A stretch of 64,000 nucleotides of DNA, from the NCBI GenBank assembly GCA_049840435.1, contig JASGKY010000016.1, forward strand, positions 62,001 through 126,000, given 5' to 3'. Origin of the DNA: JADLHS01 sp049840435. Lineage in GTDB: Bacteria; Verrucomicrobiota; Verrucomicrobiia; Limisphaerales; JADLHS01. Positions 28,895 through 37,842 of the stretch are shown here, piece after piece. The stretch's first letter is position 1. Each line of letters begins with the position of its first letter. The notes beneath the pieces are model-generated. The model worked only from the letters and a program-made list of their open reading frames with translations. It was not told where the DNA came from and searched no databases. The position numbers were made by a program, and so were the translations under genes.

Positions 28895-30562
28895 ATGAAA
28901 TCAAATCTCGTCGGTTTCCGAACCGCGCTTCTCGTCGCTGTCATCCTCAACCCGTTTGTCGGCAGTCTGCACGCCGATCACGTACCCCGCGCCATGCTGC
29001 CTGATGCGGTCGTGGATTTGCGGACGGTGGAGGGGGCGGCACGAGTGAACGCACAATGGCGATACAGCGACACCAGCATTTCTGAGATTGTTCACAAAAG
29101 TGTTGGGCCGGACCTAAGGGCCAGCGGGCCGGCGAACCGCACGTTTGATTTCACACCTGACGCGCGCGCAAAAGATTTCAATGACTCAAAGTGGGAGTTC
29201 ATTCCTGCCGACTCGTTGGAGAAGCGTCGCGGCAACGGGCGGCTCTCGTTCAATTGGTATCGGTTCAACGTGACTGTGCCCGAGAAAGTCGCGGATTTCG
29301 AGACGCGCGACGCGACCGTGATTCTGGAAATCGTGGTGGATGATTACGCGGAGGTTTGGGTGGATGGCAAATTGCCCTTCGTGCTGGGACAGAACGGCGG
29401 CAGTGTGGCGGCTGGTTGGAACGCGGCGAATCGCGTCGTGCTGACGCGTAATGCGAAGCCAAGGCAGAAGATTCAGGTCGCGGTCTTCGGCATCAATGGC
29501 CCGGTTTCGACCCATCCAGACACCTATATCTGGGTGCGTGGTGCGACGTTGGACTTTTACCGGTCGGGCAAGTTGAGTAATGCGCGCGAGGTGAAACTCG
29601 AAGTGGATCGGAGGGATGCCGCGCTTGATGCAATTCTTCCAGCCAGCGCGAAGCTCGAAAAGCTCGCCGACGGTTTTGCCTTCACCGAAGGGCCGGTGTG
29701 GATCGATGGCCATAATCCGGCTATTGCACCCGAGTCAGAGGAGGGGTTCTTGCTGTTCAGCGATCCGAACAACAACACGATTTACCGTATGACACCAGAC
29801 GGGGACGTATCGGTTTATCTCACCAAGTCCGGGTACACGGGCGAGAACATTGGGGGATATCGCCAGCCGGGTTCTAATGGACTCGCCACGGATTCGCAGG
29901 GTCGGCTCACGATTTGTCAGCACGGCAATCGCCGCGTGGTGCGGATCGAAAAGAACGGTCTCATAACGGTGATGGCGGACAAGTTCAACGGCAAGCGGCT
30001 TAACTCACCCAATGATTTGGTTTATCGCAGCGATGGTGCGTTGTTCTTCACCGATCCGCCGTTTGGGCTGCCGAAGTTCGCGGACGATCCCCGTCGCGAG
30101 CAGCCGCACTTCGGGGTCTATTCTGTGAAGGCCGGGAAAGTGCAGTTGGTGAGCACGGATTTTGACGGGCCAAACGGCCTGGCGTTTTCGCCAGATGAAA
30201 AGTTTCTCTACGTCGGCACGTGGAATACAAAGAAGACCGTGGTGAACCGCTATCTGGTTAACGCCGACGCCACGCTTGGCAAGGGCGAGTTGTTCTTTGA
30301 CCTGACCACTCCCGGTGCAGAGGACGCGATTGACGGCATCAAGGTGGATCGCGCCGGAAATGTTTTTGTCAGCGGGCCGGGGGGATTGTGGATATTTTCG
30401 TCAGCGGGCAAGCATCTCGGAACGCTGCGCGGGCCGGAGCACCCGCACAACATGGCCTGGGGTGACGCCGACCGGCAAACGCTTTATCTCACAGCGCAGA
30501 CGGGCATCTATCGCATTCGCCTGAACAATCCTGGTGCGCTCGCTTTTGCGAAAAGTTTGTAA
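28895..30562 (+). CDS. Exported SMP-30/gluconolactonase-like protein with N-terminal beta-sandwich domain
   Basis: From ATG 28895 the protein has 555 residues with a signal peptide (VGFRTALLVAVILNPFVGSL). Residues about 50-235 form a galactose-binding-like domain (WYRFNVTVPEKV, VVDDYAEVWVDGKL). Residues about 245-545 form a six-bladed SMP-30/gluconolaconase/LRE propeller with metal-site motifs FTEGPVWIDG, LNSPNDLVYRSDGALFFTD and DFDGPNGLAFSPDEKFLY. Members hydrolyse sugar lactones; export suggests a periplasmic role. Start chosen because the signal peptide begins there. It is divergent from the ECF sigma gene. Confidence 0.88.
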   Translation: MKSNLVGFRTALLVAVILNPFVGSLHADHVPRAMLPDAVVDLRTVEGAARVNAQWRYSDTSISEIVHKSVGPDLRASGPANRTFDFTPDARAKDFNDSKWEFIPADSLEKRRGNGRLSFNWYRFNVTVPEKVADFETRDATVILEIVVDDYAEVWVDGKLPFVLGQNGGSVAAGWNAANRVVLTRNAKPRQKIQVAVFGINGPVSTHPDTYIWVRGATLDFYRSGKLSNAREVKLEVDRRDAALDAILPASAKLEKLADGFAFTEGPVWIDGHNPAIAPESEEGFLLFSDPNNNTIYRMTPDGDVSVYLTKSGYTGENIGGYRQPGSNGLATDSQGRLTICQHGNRRVVRIEKNGLITVMADKFNGKRLNSPNDLVYRSDGALFFTDPPFGLPKFADDPRREQPHFGVYSVKAGKVQLVSTDFDGPNGLAFSPDEKFLYVGTWNTKKTVVNRYLVNADATLGKGELFFDLTTPGAEDAIDGIKVDRAGNVFVSGPGGLWIFSSAGKHLGTLRGPEHPHNMAWGDADRQTLYLTAQTGIYRIRLNNPGALAFAKSL

Positions 30563-30592
30563 GTATTTAAGTGAACCGCGCGACGTCTTTGT

Positions 30593-30778
30593 ATGAACAC
30601 AAGCAACCAAACCATTCCGACGGCTTTCAGTCCCGAAACCGCATTTGTCATTACCCTGGCCGAGTCCAGTCAACCTTCCCAACGGGCGAGCGACAGGCTG
30701 ATGCCATTTCGTTTCGCCTTGCCAGCCGAGGAAGAATTCGTCGTCCGAGGCATTCCAGAATCGGCTTTGCACGATTGA
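30593..30778 (+). CDS. Possible small hypothetical protein
   Basis: A 61-codon frame (MNTSNQTIPTAFSPETAF...) lies between the SMP-30-like gene and the first DoxX-like gene. It begins with ATG 31 bp after the upstream stop. There is no recognisable domain or good Shine-Dalgarno sequence. Its composition is not clearly non-coding, but it may equally be chance, so treat as doubtful. Confidence 0.25.
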   Translation: MNTSNQTIPTAFSPETAFVITLAESSQPSQRASDRLMPFRFALPAEEEFVVRGIPESALHD

Positions 30779-30811
30779 GCGCATTTTTCCCATCACTCCT
30801 AGCATTGTCCC

Positions 30812-31318
30812 ATGAAAAATACCGTCACCTCACGAAAAGCTCGAACACTTCAAAGCCTGGAATCCAGACGCTGCCGACTTGGTCTGGCCGCGCAGCGCCA
30901 ATATGAACCTGTCGACACGCTGACGCGGAAACAGAAGGCTGTCAGCTGGGCATGTGCGCTAATCGCTGCCACTATCATGATCGAGACTTTATTCTTCAAG
31001 TTCACCGGTGCGCCTGAATCGAAATACATATTCAGCAAGATGGGGACAGAGCCGTGGATGCGCTGGGTGCAGGGCATCTGGGAATTGCTGGCCTCAGTCG
31101 GATTGCTCTGGCCACGGATGCGCTGGGCAGGCGGCATTCTCACGACTGGCGCAATGGCCGCGGCGATCTTGAGTCACCTGACATGGCTGGGCTTTGCGGT
31201 TCAGAATGACCACGGGGTGTTGTTTGGTATGGCAGTCACGACATTCACTTGTGGCGTAACCGTGTTGTTGCTGCATCGGCATGAGATTCCCAACTATCAA
31301 AGCATGACCAGTTGGTAA
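30812..31318 (+). CDS. DoxX-like membrane protein
   Basis: This 168-residue protein has about four hydrophobic helices in the last 125 residues: VSWACALIAATIMIETLFF, GIWELLASVGLLWPRM, GGILTTGAMAAAILSHL and GVLFGMAVTTFTCGVTVLLL. The FKFTGAPESKYIFSKMG block after helix 1 is typical of DoxX-like proteins. The 45-residue polar N-terminus is unusual, and the true start may lie later. DoxX-like proteins take part in thiol/quinone redox and in several uncharacterised pathways. A YHS-domain gene and a second DoxX-like gene follow, forming an alternating set. Confidence 0.78.
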   Translation: MKNTVTSRKARTLQSLESRRCRLGLAAQRQYEPVDTLTRKQKAVSWACALIAATIMIETLFFKFTGAPESKYIFSKMGTEPWMRWVQGIWELLASVGLLWPRMRWAGGILTTGAMAAAILSHLTWLGFAVQNDHGVLFGMAVTTFTCGVTVLLLHRHEIPNYQSMTSW

Positions 31319-31379
31319 GCGGTCAAAATTTTCCTCGAATGCTGTAAGGAGTTTCGTTGCGCCACGACCAAACCAACAG

Positions 31380-31835
31380 ATGAAGCGAATTCTCTCCATA
31401 ATCCTGCTGCTGGTGATGACTTTGCCGGCCTTGGCACAAAGCAAATCGCTGCTGAATCTGGACAAGGCCAGGGTGGCTATCCAGGGCTATGACCCGGTCG
31501 CCTTTTTCACGGATGGCAAGCCGGTCAAGGGCAAGCCCGAGCTCGGCCTCCACCACAACGGGGCGTTGTACTTATTTCGCGACCAAAGGAACATCGCGAT
31601 ACTTTCAAAGCCGATCCCGCCGAAATATGTACCCGCGTTCGGCGGTTACTGCGCGTATGGCGTATCGCGCGGCAAGCTGGTGGAAATCGATGTGGAAGCT
31701 TTCCAGATTGTGGACGGCAACTTATTGATGCAATACAGCAAAGGCGTCCGTAATGACTTCAACAAGGACGCCAAAGGAAATCTGTCGAAAGCCGAAGCCA
31801 ATTGGCCCAGCCTGGTCGAGAAAAAGGGGAAATGA
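31380..31835 (+). CDS. Exported single YHS-like domain protein
   Basis: A 151-residue protein with a signal peptide (MKRILSIILLLVMTLPALA). The mature domain repeats the YHS-like pattern of the 22593-23514 gene: VAIQGYDPVAFFTDGKPVKG, KYVPAFGGYCAYGVSRGKL and LSKAEANWPSLVEKKGK. It lies between two DoxX-like genes, which suggests a joint role at the membrane. Canonical YHS metal ligands are not fully conserved. Function is unknown; a metal- or sulfur-related role is a guess from the wider family. Confidence 0.85.
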   Translation: MKRILSIILLLVMTLPALAQSKSLLNLDKARVAIQGYDPVAFFTDGKPVKGKPELGLHHNGALYLFRDQRNIAILSKPIPPKYVPAFGGYCAYGVSRGKLVEIDVEAFQIVDGNLLMQYSKGVRNDFNKDAKGNLSKAEANWPSLVEKKGK

Positions 31836-31882
31836 ACACTTCCGCGCACACCGACTGCGATTGCGTGTTTACACCGACCAGA

Positions 31883-32289
31883 ATGGAAGCTTTCCACTCC
31901 ATTGCTGGTCGTGAGTTGGGTTTGTCGGATTGTCGGCAGCGGTGATCTTGCTCCAGACGCTTTACTTCAAGTTCAGCGGCGCGGATGAATCAGTCTATAT
32001 CTTCACCAAAGTCGGACTTGAGCCTTGGGGACGTTACGCGAGCGGCGTGGCGGAATTGTTTGCCGCAATTCTAGTTGCTCTTTCCGCGCACGACGTGGCA
32101 GGAGCGTTTCTTGCCGCTGGCGTGATGATTGGCGCGATCGGCAGCCATCTCACCAAGCTCGGTATCGTGGTCAAAGATGATGGCGGCTTACTGTTCGCGC
32201 TCGGCAGTGATCTGTGCTTGGTCTGTGCACTCGCGACTTGTGCTATCATCCATCGCCGTCAAATCCCGCATTGTTCTCCGCCACCAACT
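31883..32289 (+). CDS. Second DoxX-like membrane protein (frameshifted)
   Basis: Reading ATG 31883 and dropping one G gives MKLSTPLLVVSWVCRI, and a second single-base change near 31930 leads into SAAVILLQTLYFKFSGADESVYIFTKVG, which parallels the first DoxX-like gene (ETLFFKFTGAPESKYIFSKMG). Four hydrophobic helices follow. The frame has no stop before the next gene ATG at 32290, so a third indel near 32280 is likely and the end given is approximate. The paralogue at 30812 shares about half of the aligned residues by eye. Probably a recent tandem copy around the YHS gene. Confidence 0.65.
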
Positions 32290-32840
32290 ATGAACTCATA
32301 TACGCCAACCATCTGAGGAACTCATCCAGTCGGTGCTAGAAACACTCGCGCAGGGCGAAGCTTTGCTCGGACAATTGAGCGATTCGGATTATACCCGCAA
32401 ATTACCCGTGGCTTTCAATGCCGCCATCGGCGGACATTATCGCCATTGCCTAGATCATTTCCGCACTCTGTTGGATGCAGTAATGCAAGGAGACTTGAAT
32501 TACGACCATCGCGAGCGCGGCACCATGATCGAGTGTGATCGCTTTCGCCGCGTTGAATGCCACGCGCGCATTGCGCGAATGTTACGAGCGTCTGCGATCC
32601 GATTTTTCTGATAGTGTCCGTTGAATGTGACGTGCAAGACGAGTTATGCGACGAGTGGTTCGCAGGCGTCGCCCTCGACCGTTGGTCGGGAAATCATGTA
32701 TTCCGTCGCCCATGCCGTTCATCATTATGCACTCATCGGCTTCATGGCCGCCGTAATGGGACTGGCCTTGCCGCCGGGCTTTGGAATCGCGCCGTCCACC
32801 TTGAAGCATCAGAGAGGAATACGCAAAGGTCGTGGCTTAA
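32290..32840 (+). CDS. DinB-family protein (several frameshifts)
   Basis: Pieces in three frames assemble into one DinB-like protein of about 180 residues: MNSYTPTI/EELIQSVLETLAQGEALL, PVAFNAAIGGHYRHCLDHF, DRGT-type loop, ALNATRALRECYERLRSDF, VGREIMYSVAHAVHHYALI and GFGIAPSTLKHQR/EYAKVVA with TAA at 32838-32840. The three His positions (GGHYRHCLDH, HAVHHY) are those that bind a metal in DinB/YfiT-like four-helix proteins. Frame changes are needed near 32314, 32545, 32612 and 32815. Members include thiol transferases and DNA-damage-inducible proteins; the role here is unknown. The indel density points to poor local consensus. Confidence 0.65.
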
Positions 32841-32854
32841 TCCCAATTCCACTC

Positions 32855-33455
32855 ATGACCGAAGCGCTTCCCCTACGCCGTCAAGTGTGGCTGAGTGGTT
32901 GCCGTTCTGCGAAGGCGGCGGGCTTCTTCTTTGCCACATTCATTCTCGAAGACGTGGCGGCGATTGGCGCAGGACTGCTGCTGGCTTCCGCGGCGAAATT
33001 TCTTGGCTGGCAGCGTTCAGTTCGCTGTTTTCTTGGCATCTGGTTGGGCGACGTGGGACTTTATGCCATCGCGCGCGATTGGTGGGCGGCGGTGGTTCGA
33101 GCGTTCCCGCTTCAGTAAATACGCTGCAAAGGTGCAGCGCAGTGAAGATTGGTTTTCCAAGCGCGGCACGCCCATCTTGGTTTTCAGTCGGCTGATGCCC
33201 GGGGCGCGGTTACCAACTTATCTCGCAGCAGGCTTTCTGCGTGTGCCAATCGCCCGGTTCTTGGTGGTGACGGGCGTTGCCTCCTTTATTTGGACGCTCG
33301 TAATCCTGCGCCTGACGCAGTTGTTCGGCGGAAAACTGCTGGACTGGTTCAACGCCTACAAACATGGCGGCCTGCTGCTGATCGGTGTGGGCATTATGCT
33401 GATTGTTTTCCTTCAATTTCTCCGTTGGGTCGCAACGAAGATTCGAATTCCGTAA
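32855..33455 (+). CDS. DedA/VTT-family membrane protein (frameshift near 33095)
   Basis: From ATG 32855 the protein has about 200 residues when a frame change near 33085-33115 is bridged. DedA/VTT hallmarks are FILEDVAAIGAGLLLA near the start, FLGIWLGDVGLY, and after the shift FSRLMPGARLPTYLAAGFL, the conserved F-x-R-x-x-P-G-x-R block. DedA proteins act in the inner membrane as lipid scramblases or proton-coupled transporters for membrane lipids. The ATP-grasp gene follows immediately and might originally be fused, since its frame overlaps the end of this one and an indel near 33440 would join them. Confidence 0.75.
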
Positions 33456-33456
33456 G

Positions 33457-34501
33457 TTGGCACGTCTCCGTCATTGGGAATTCTGGCCGGGCTGGATGTT
33501 CTATCCGCCGGTGGCAATTTATTGTCTCTGGCTTGCGATCAAGTATCGCGGCCTGACATTGCCCACCGCAGCAAACCCGGGAATTTTCTCCGGCGGCATT
33601 GTTGGCGAATCCAAAATGGCGATGTTGGAACAGTTGTCCGCGACTAGCCCGGAGTTTACAGCGCCGGCGGGTGTCGTGTGCGGGGATGATCTGGAATATC
33701 GCGCAGCGAGCTTGCAAAAAATTCGCACCCGGATCGGTCTGGAATATCCGTTCATTCTCAAGCCCGATGTCGGTCAACGCGGCATGGGTATTAAACTGAT
33801 TCGTTCTTCCGAACAAGCAGAAGCTTATCTGCGACAAACCACTGCGCCGCTGGTGGCGCAGCGTTACGCAGCCGGACCGGACGAAGTCGGGGATTTTCTA
33901 CTATCGCCTTCCGCATGAATCGCGCGGTCGGATATTTGCCATCACGGAAAAGGTCTTTCCGGTCATTTTCGGCGACGGAAAAAGCACTGTCGCGGAGTTG
34001 ATCGACCAGGATGCGCGGGCGCAGTGGATTGCCGAGAAATACCTGAGCCGTTTCGCCGCGCGGCGGAATGAAATCCTGGCGACGGACGAGCAACTCAAGC
34101 TCGTGGAATCCGGCAATCACGCCCAAGGCTGCATCTTTCGCGATGGGATGCGGTTTTGCACACCGGAATTGGAAACGCGTATTGACGAAATCTCGCGCCG
34201 ACTCGATGGCTTCTTCATCGGACGATATGACATCCGGTTCACCAGCGAGGCCGATTTGCGCGCTGGTAGAAATTTTCAAATCATCGAACTGAATGGTGCG
34301 GCTTCGGAAGCCACCAGTATCTACGATGCGCGCAACTCGCTTTGGTTTGCGTATCGAACGCTTTTTCGGCAATGGGATTTGGTTTTCGCTATCGGTGCGG
34401 CGAACCGTGCGCGCGGCATCGCGCCGACCGGACTGTTTCCTGTCTGGCAGGCGTGGCGGGAATGCTGCAAACAAGCCGCTACTTATCCGGCGGCAGATTG
34501 A
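33457..34501 (+). CDS. ATP-grasp domain membrane-associated ligase-like protein (frameshift near 33892)
   Basis: About 348 residues. The N-terminus is hydrophobic (WEFWPGWMFYPPVAIYCLWL). The ATP-grasp core follows: YPFILKPDVGQRGMGIKLI (glycine-rich loop with ATP-binding Lys), then across a frame change near 33885-33900 FYYRLPHESRGRIFAITEK, and FQIIELNGAASEAT, which holds the metal-binding Asn. ATP-grasp enzymes join carboxylates to amines or thiols; the substrate here is unknown. The start is uncertain: TTG 33457 or ATG 33496, or a fusion with the upstream DedA gene. The NRDE gene starts 2 bp after its stop. Confidence 0.7.
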
Positions 34502-34503
34502 CC

Positions 34504-35229
34504 ATGTGTACCGTCACCTTCATGGCTCGCAAGCGTGGCTACGCGCTCGGTATGAACCGCGATGAAAAGTTGACGCGCCCCTCCGGCCTGCCTCCGAAAA
34601 AGAGGATGGTGAATGGTCACGCCATCATTTCTCCGTCTGAACCCGGCGGTGGAACATGGATCGCCGTCAACGACTGCGGCGCGACGTTTGCGCTCATCAA
34701 CTGGTATTCCGTCACGGCGCGGGTTGTCAGCAACGCTGTCAGCCGGGGCGAAGTCGTCAATTCTGTGTGCGCGGCCATCTCTCCGGGAATTGCGGATGCC
34801 TCCCTTCGAGGATTGCCGCTTCATTGGATCAACCCGTTTCGCCTCATTGGAGTTTTTCCGACCACCAGCGAAATCGTCGAATGGCGCTGGAATTTGAAGA
34901 AGCTAGTTCAGAAGAACCATCGCTGGAAAACACAACAATGGATTTCATCGGGCTTCGATGAACCGGCTGCGCAGCGCGTGCGTAGCAGGACTTTTCAGCA
35001 GGCGCTTCAGCAGCGATCCGCAGGCCGCATCGACTGGCTACGTCGTCTGCATCGCTCCCATTCTCCGCAATCTGGCCCGTTTTCAACGTGTATGCACCGC
35101 GCCGATGCCGAGACGGTGAGCTACACCGAAATTACCATATTGCCTTCCGTTGCTACATTGCGCTACCACGCAGTCACCCCGTGTATGAGAATTGATGCCG
35201 CAAATGTTACTCTTGCGCTAAATAGTTAA
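34504..35229 (+). CDS. NRDE (TANGO2-like) family protein
   Basis: A 241-residue protein starting at MCTVTFMARKRGYALGMNRDE, which carries the N-terminal Cys and NRDE motif that give the family its name. SPSEPGGGTWIAVNDCGATFALINW follows and is highly characteristic. The family is related to eukaryotic TANGO2, implicated in heme or lipid handling, but the bacterial function is unclear. The N-terminal Cys after Met may act as an Ntn-type nucleophile. Only 2 bp separate it from the ATP-grasp gene, so DedA, ATP-grasp and NRDE form one unit. Confidence 0.85.
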   Translation: MCTVTFMARKRGYALGMNRDEKLTRPSGLPPKKRMVNGHAIISPSEPGGGTWIAVNDCGATFALINWYSVTARVVSNAVSRGEVVNSVCAAISPGIADASLRGLPLHWINPFRLIGVFPTTSEIVEWRWNLKKLVQKNHRWKTQQWISSGFDEPAAQRVRSRTFQQALQQRSAGRIDWLRRLHRSHSPQSGPFSTCMHRADAETVSYTEITILPSVATLRYHAVTPCMRIDAANVTLALNS

Positions 35230-35239
35230 ACCTTGTTGG

Positions 35240-35665
35240 AGTTTGGAGATGGTTTGGACCGGCAAGAATATGACCATGAGGCCCAACGGACCAACAGGCC
35301 TGGCGTGGCTGCTCAAAGGTTTCTCGCCCAACCAACCGCAAATCGCCCAAGCCCCGCCGACCAGGCAAGCCATCTGTGGCATGGCTCAAACTCCAGAGTA
35401 AGTTTGCGCACCAGCAAGCCGAAGATTGCCAGCAACAAGCTGTAGCGCGCCAAATCGAAATCCAACGAGACCTTCAAAATCAAGACTTTGACTTGCGATT
35501 ATGGGGCGGGTTGAATGAGGTGGGGATACGGTCGGGGGAGCATTCCGCTCATAAAACTTCGGCGGGCGTTCGCCGTGAAACAGATAGACCAACATCCCAA
35601 CAGTCATCACAAACATAGCAGTCGCCAATAGCTTCGCCGTAGTGCTTGGGCTCGGGTGTTCACCG
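35240..35665 (-). pseudogene. Degenerate membrane-protein-like reading frames
   Basis: On the minus strand a frame reading TAKLLATAMFVMTVGMLVYLFHG gives one clear transmembrane segment; a second frame continues with SLDFDLARYSLLLAIFGLLVRKL, another hydrophobic stretch. The two could be joined by a single-base change near 35500. No family is recognised and no confident start or stop can be set. It may be a small membrane-protein gene broken by an indel, or a decaying remnant. Confidence 0.3.
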
Positions 35666-35980
35666 CAAACACGATGGGTTGCAAGCAGTCAACTGCGCCA
35701 GCCCTGCCACCCACCCAGAAGCCCATCGATCATGGTCGCGCAACAGCCTGTGCCGCGCCAAGGAAATTGCACTGACAAGTGATAGTTCGATGGAAATTCT
35801 CCGTAGCTCTGAATGTTATGCGAGTCGCAAATCTTATTTTATTTCTAACCAGTCTGAGCGCAACACCCGTCCGGCAAGACTGTCAGCAAAACTGCCAGCA
35901 GATTAGCTCAAGGGGAGTACGCAGGGGAGTTTTCCACGAGTTCGCCGGTGTTAATCGAGAGTTCGCCAATTAGCGTGCCA
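35666..35980. other. Intergenic stretch without a convincing gene
   Basis: Only short frames occur here. The one starting at ATG 35818 (MRVANLILFLTSLSATP..., 51 codons) begins like a signal peptide and contains two cysteines, but has no family match that I know and no good ribosome-binding site. I therefore do not call a gene. Confidence 0.3.
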
Positions 35981-35987
35981 AAAAGTC

Positions 35988-36020
35988 GAGGCGAGGGTCG
36001 CCGATTCCGACCCTCGCCTC
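35988..36020 (-). terminator. Intrinsic terminator of the 36049-36390 gene (minus strand)
   Basis: GAGGCGAGGGTCG at 35988-36000 pairs perfectly over 13 bp with CGACCCTCGCCTC at 36008-36020, loop 7 nt. Read on the minus strand the stem is followed by GACTTTTTGG, a T-tract. It lies 29 bp past the stop of the minus-strand gene. Confidence 0.9.
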
Positions 36021-36048
36021 CATCAGCTTTTCATCAGAGTCTGCAGTG

Positions 36049-36390
36049 TTACAGGGCGCGGGCGAGCAAGCGCCCGATCTGCGTCGGAAGTTTAAAAGCC
36101 ACAGCTTGCAGGTGATTGATCGCCAGCGCTGTCAGCCATTCGCGGGATGTGCGGATGCCTCGAATCTCGGCAAAGAAATCTTCTCCTTCTTGGCGGATTT
36201 CGTAGCTGGTGATTTCCACCTCTAATGGAGTCGTTTCCCCATGGAGTTCAGCAACAATGTTGATCGTTTTGGCGGTGGAATCAATTCGGACCTTTGTCGC
36301 ACGGCCATACGGCGTGAGCAACGTGCTGTTGAGATATGCCAAGGCCAGTTGTTCGATGATGCGATCTTTGGTGTTGGAAAGAATTCCCAT
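36049..36390 (-). CDS. Conserved hypothetical protein, 113 residues
   Basis: The start is taken at MGILSNTKDRIIEQLALAYL; an in-frame ATG six codons upstream (36408) is the alternative. The protein has an N-terminal amphipathic helix, then a beta-rich part with KVRIDSTAKTINIVAELHG and TPLEVEITSYEI, and a C-terminal helix (AINHLQAVAFKL). There is no signal peptide or membrane segment. The fold could be an immunoglobulin-like or lipid-binding sandwich, but I do not recognise a family. It is followed by a strong terminator and lies 51 bp downstream of the CCA-adding enzyme gene on the same strand. Confidence 0.7.
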   Translation of the reverse strand: MGILSNTKDRIIEQLALAYLNSTLLTPYGRATKVRIDSTAKTINIVAELHGETTPLEVEITSYEIRQEGEDFFAEIRGIRTSREWLTALAINHLQAVAFKLPTQIGRLLARAL

Positions 36391-36441
36391 GTCGCACGAT
36401 TTAAACATTTGCCGGGAGTCTGTCCATGCTGTTGCGTATGG

Positions 36442-37808
36442 CTATTGTGTATCCAGCCACTGCAGTGCGCCGGCGAGGTCGGTGAACTGACCTTCGAGTT
36501 GCGCCTCGAACGCCGCGTTTAGCAAGGTGCCGAACTGTTGGCCGGGCGGCAGGCCGCGTGCAACCAAGTGGCGTCCTTGCAACAAGGGTTTTGGCGCGGC
36601 GTCCCGCAGGCGTAATTCCTCGGCCTTGGTGCGCAAGGCCGTCACCCCCGCGTGAATGATTTTGGGTTTTGGTGGCGCCCGAACTGGTCGGCTGTCATCA
36701 CCAGACAAAGTTCGGTGATGGTTGCGGGCTGTAGATTATTTGCAAGCCGGCGCACGGCGCGATCGCTTGCGGCTTGCAGGTGCGCGAGGTGATGCGTCAC
36801 TAGCGGCACGACGCGCGTCTTGATTTCATTGGGCGACCCGATGCGTGTCAAAAACGCTTCCGCCAGCGGTCCGCCTTGTGCCTCGTGGCCGGGCGAGACA
36901 ATCCTCATCCGCCCCTCGCGCTCGGCGATGTGGGTGGTCTGGGGTTTGGCGAAATCATGTGCCAACACTGCGAACATCAGCACTTGCCGCGTGGTGACGT
37001 CGACCGCCTGCCATTCGGGCAATTCCGCCAAGGCGTCGCAGCAGTGGCAAGTGTGCGTAAACACGTCGCCTTCGGGATGCCATTCGGAGTCTTGCGGCGT
37101 ATTGGCTAACGCGGCGATTTCCGGGAAATGTTGCAGCCAGGCGGTAGCCTGTAAAAAGCGCATTCCAGAGGAAGGCCGGTGGCTCAATTCGGCCCACTTG
37201 AACCATTCCATTCCGACGCGCTCAACGGCCAGTTCTGCAAAGGTATGAACAATGGAGCGACAAAGTGCCACTGTTTCAGGTGCCGGCGTCAGATCGAAGC
37301 GCGCAACGAATTGCATTCCGCGCAGCACACGGAGCGGATCGTCCGTGAATGCCGCGCTCGTATGGCGCAATATCCGGCGTTCCAAATCTTGGCGTCCACC
37401 GAAGAAATCCAGGTATTCGCCGGTGCGCGGATCGAACATCAATGCATTGATGGTGAAATCGCGGCGACTGGCGGCTTCCGCAAGCGCGATGTTCGGATCG
37501 AATTCGACATGGAAACCTTTGTGCCCGGCAGATTGTTTGGAATCGCGGCGCGGAATACTGAAGTCCCATTGCTCGCCGGTGGGGCTGGAGAATTTGATGA
37601 CGCCAAAAGATTTGCCGACCCGGTCCACCCGGCCAAAAGCGTTTAACTCGCGGGCCAGCGTCTCGTAGTCCACGCCATAAACTTCCAGATCAAAATCCTT
37701 CTGCGGCCTGCTAAGCAAGGCATCCCGGACGCAGCCGCCGACGAGATAAGCCTGCTTGAGCGCGGGCACATCGCGCAGCAGTTGCCACAACTCGTCAGGC
37801 AAATTCAT
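36442..37808 (-). CDS. cca: CCA tRNA nucleotidyltransferase / poly(A) polymerase family (frameshift near 36680)
   Basis: From ATG 37808 (MNLPDELWQLLRDVP) the enzyme is about 455 residues. The head domain shows AYLVGGCVRDALLSRPQKDFDLEV, where the GG and D-x-D bind nucleotide and metals, and RRDFTINALMFD. Then comes the RNA-binding DDPLRVLRGMQFVARFDL and an HD-like region FAVLAHDFAKP. The last 80 or so residues (KIIHAGVTALRTKAEELRLRD onward) lie in another frame, so one indel near 36665-36690 is needed. It adds or repairs the 3' CCA of tRNAs; an A-adding-only or poly(A) role cannot be excluded. It lies 34 bp after prmC. Confidence 0.88.
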
Positions 37809-37842
37809 CGTGCCGAGATTCTCTCTCCAAAGCGCGCTTTTC

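Noticed and set aside
35818..35973. Small signal-peptide-like frame
   Set aside because: Too short, no support beyond a hydrophobic start.
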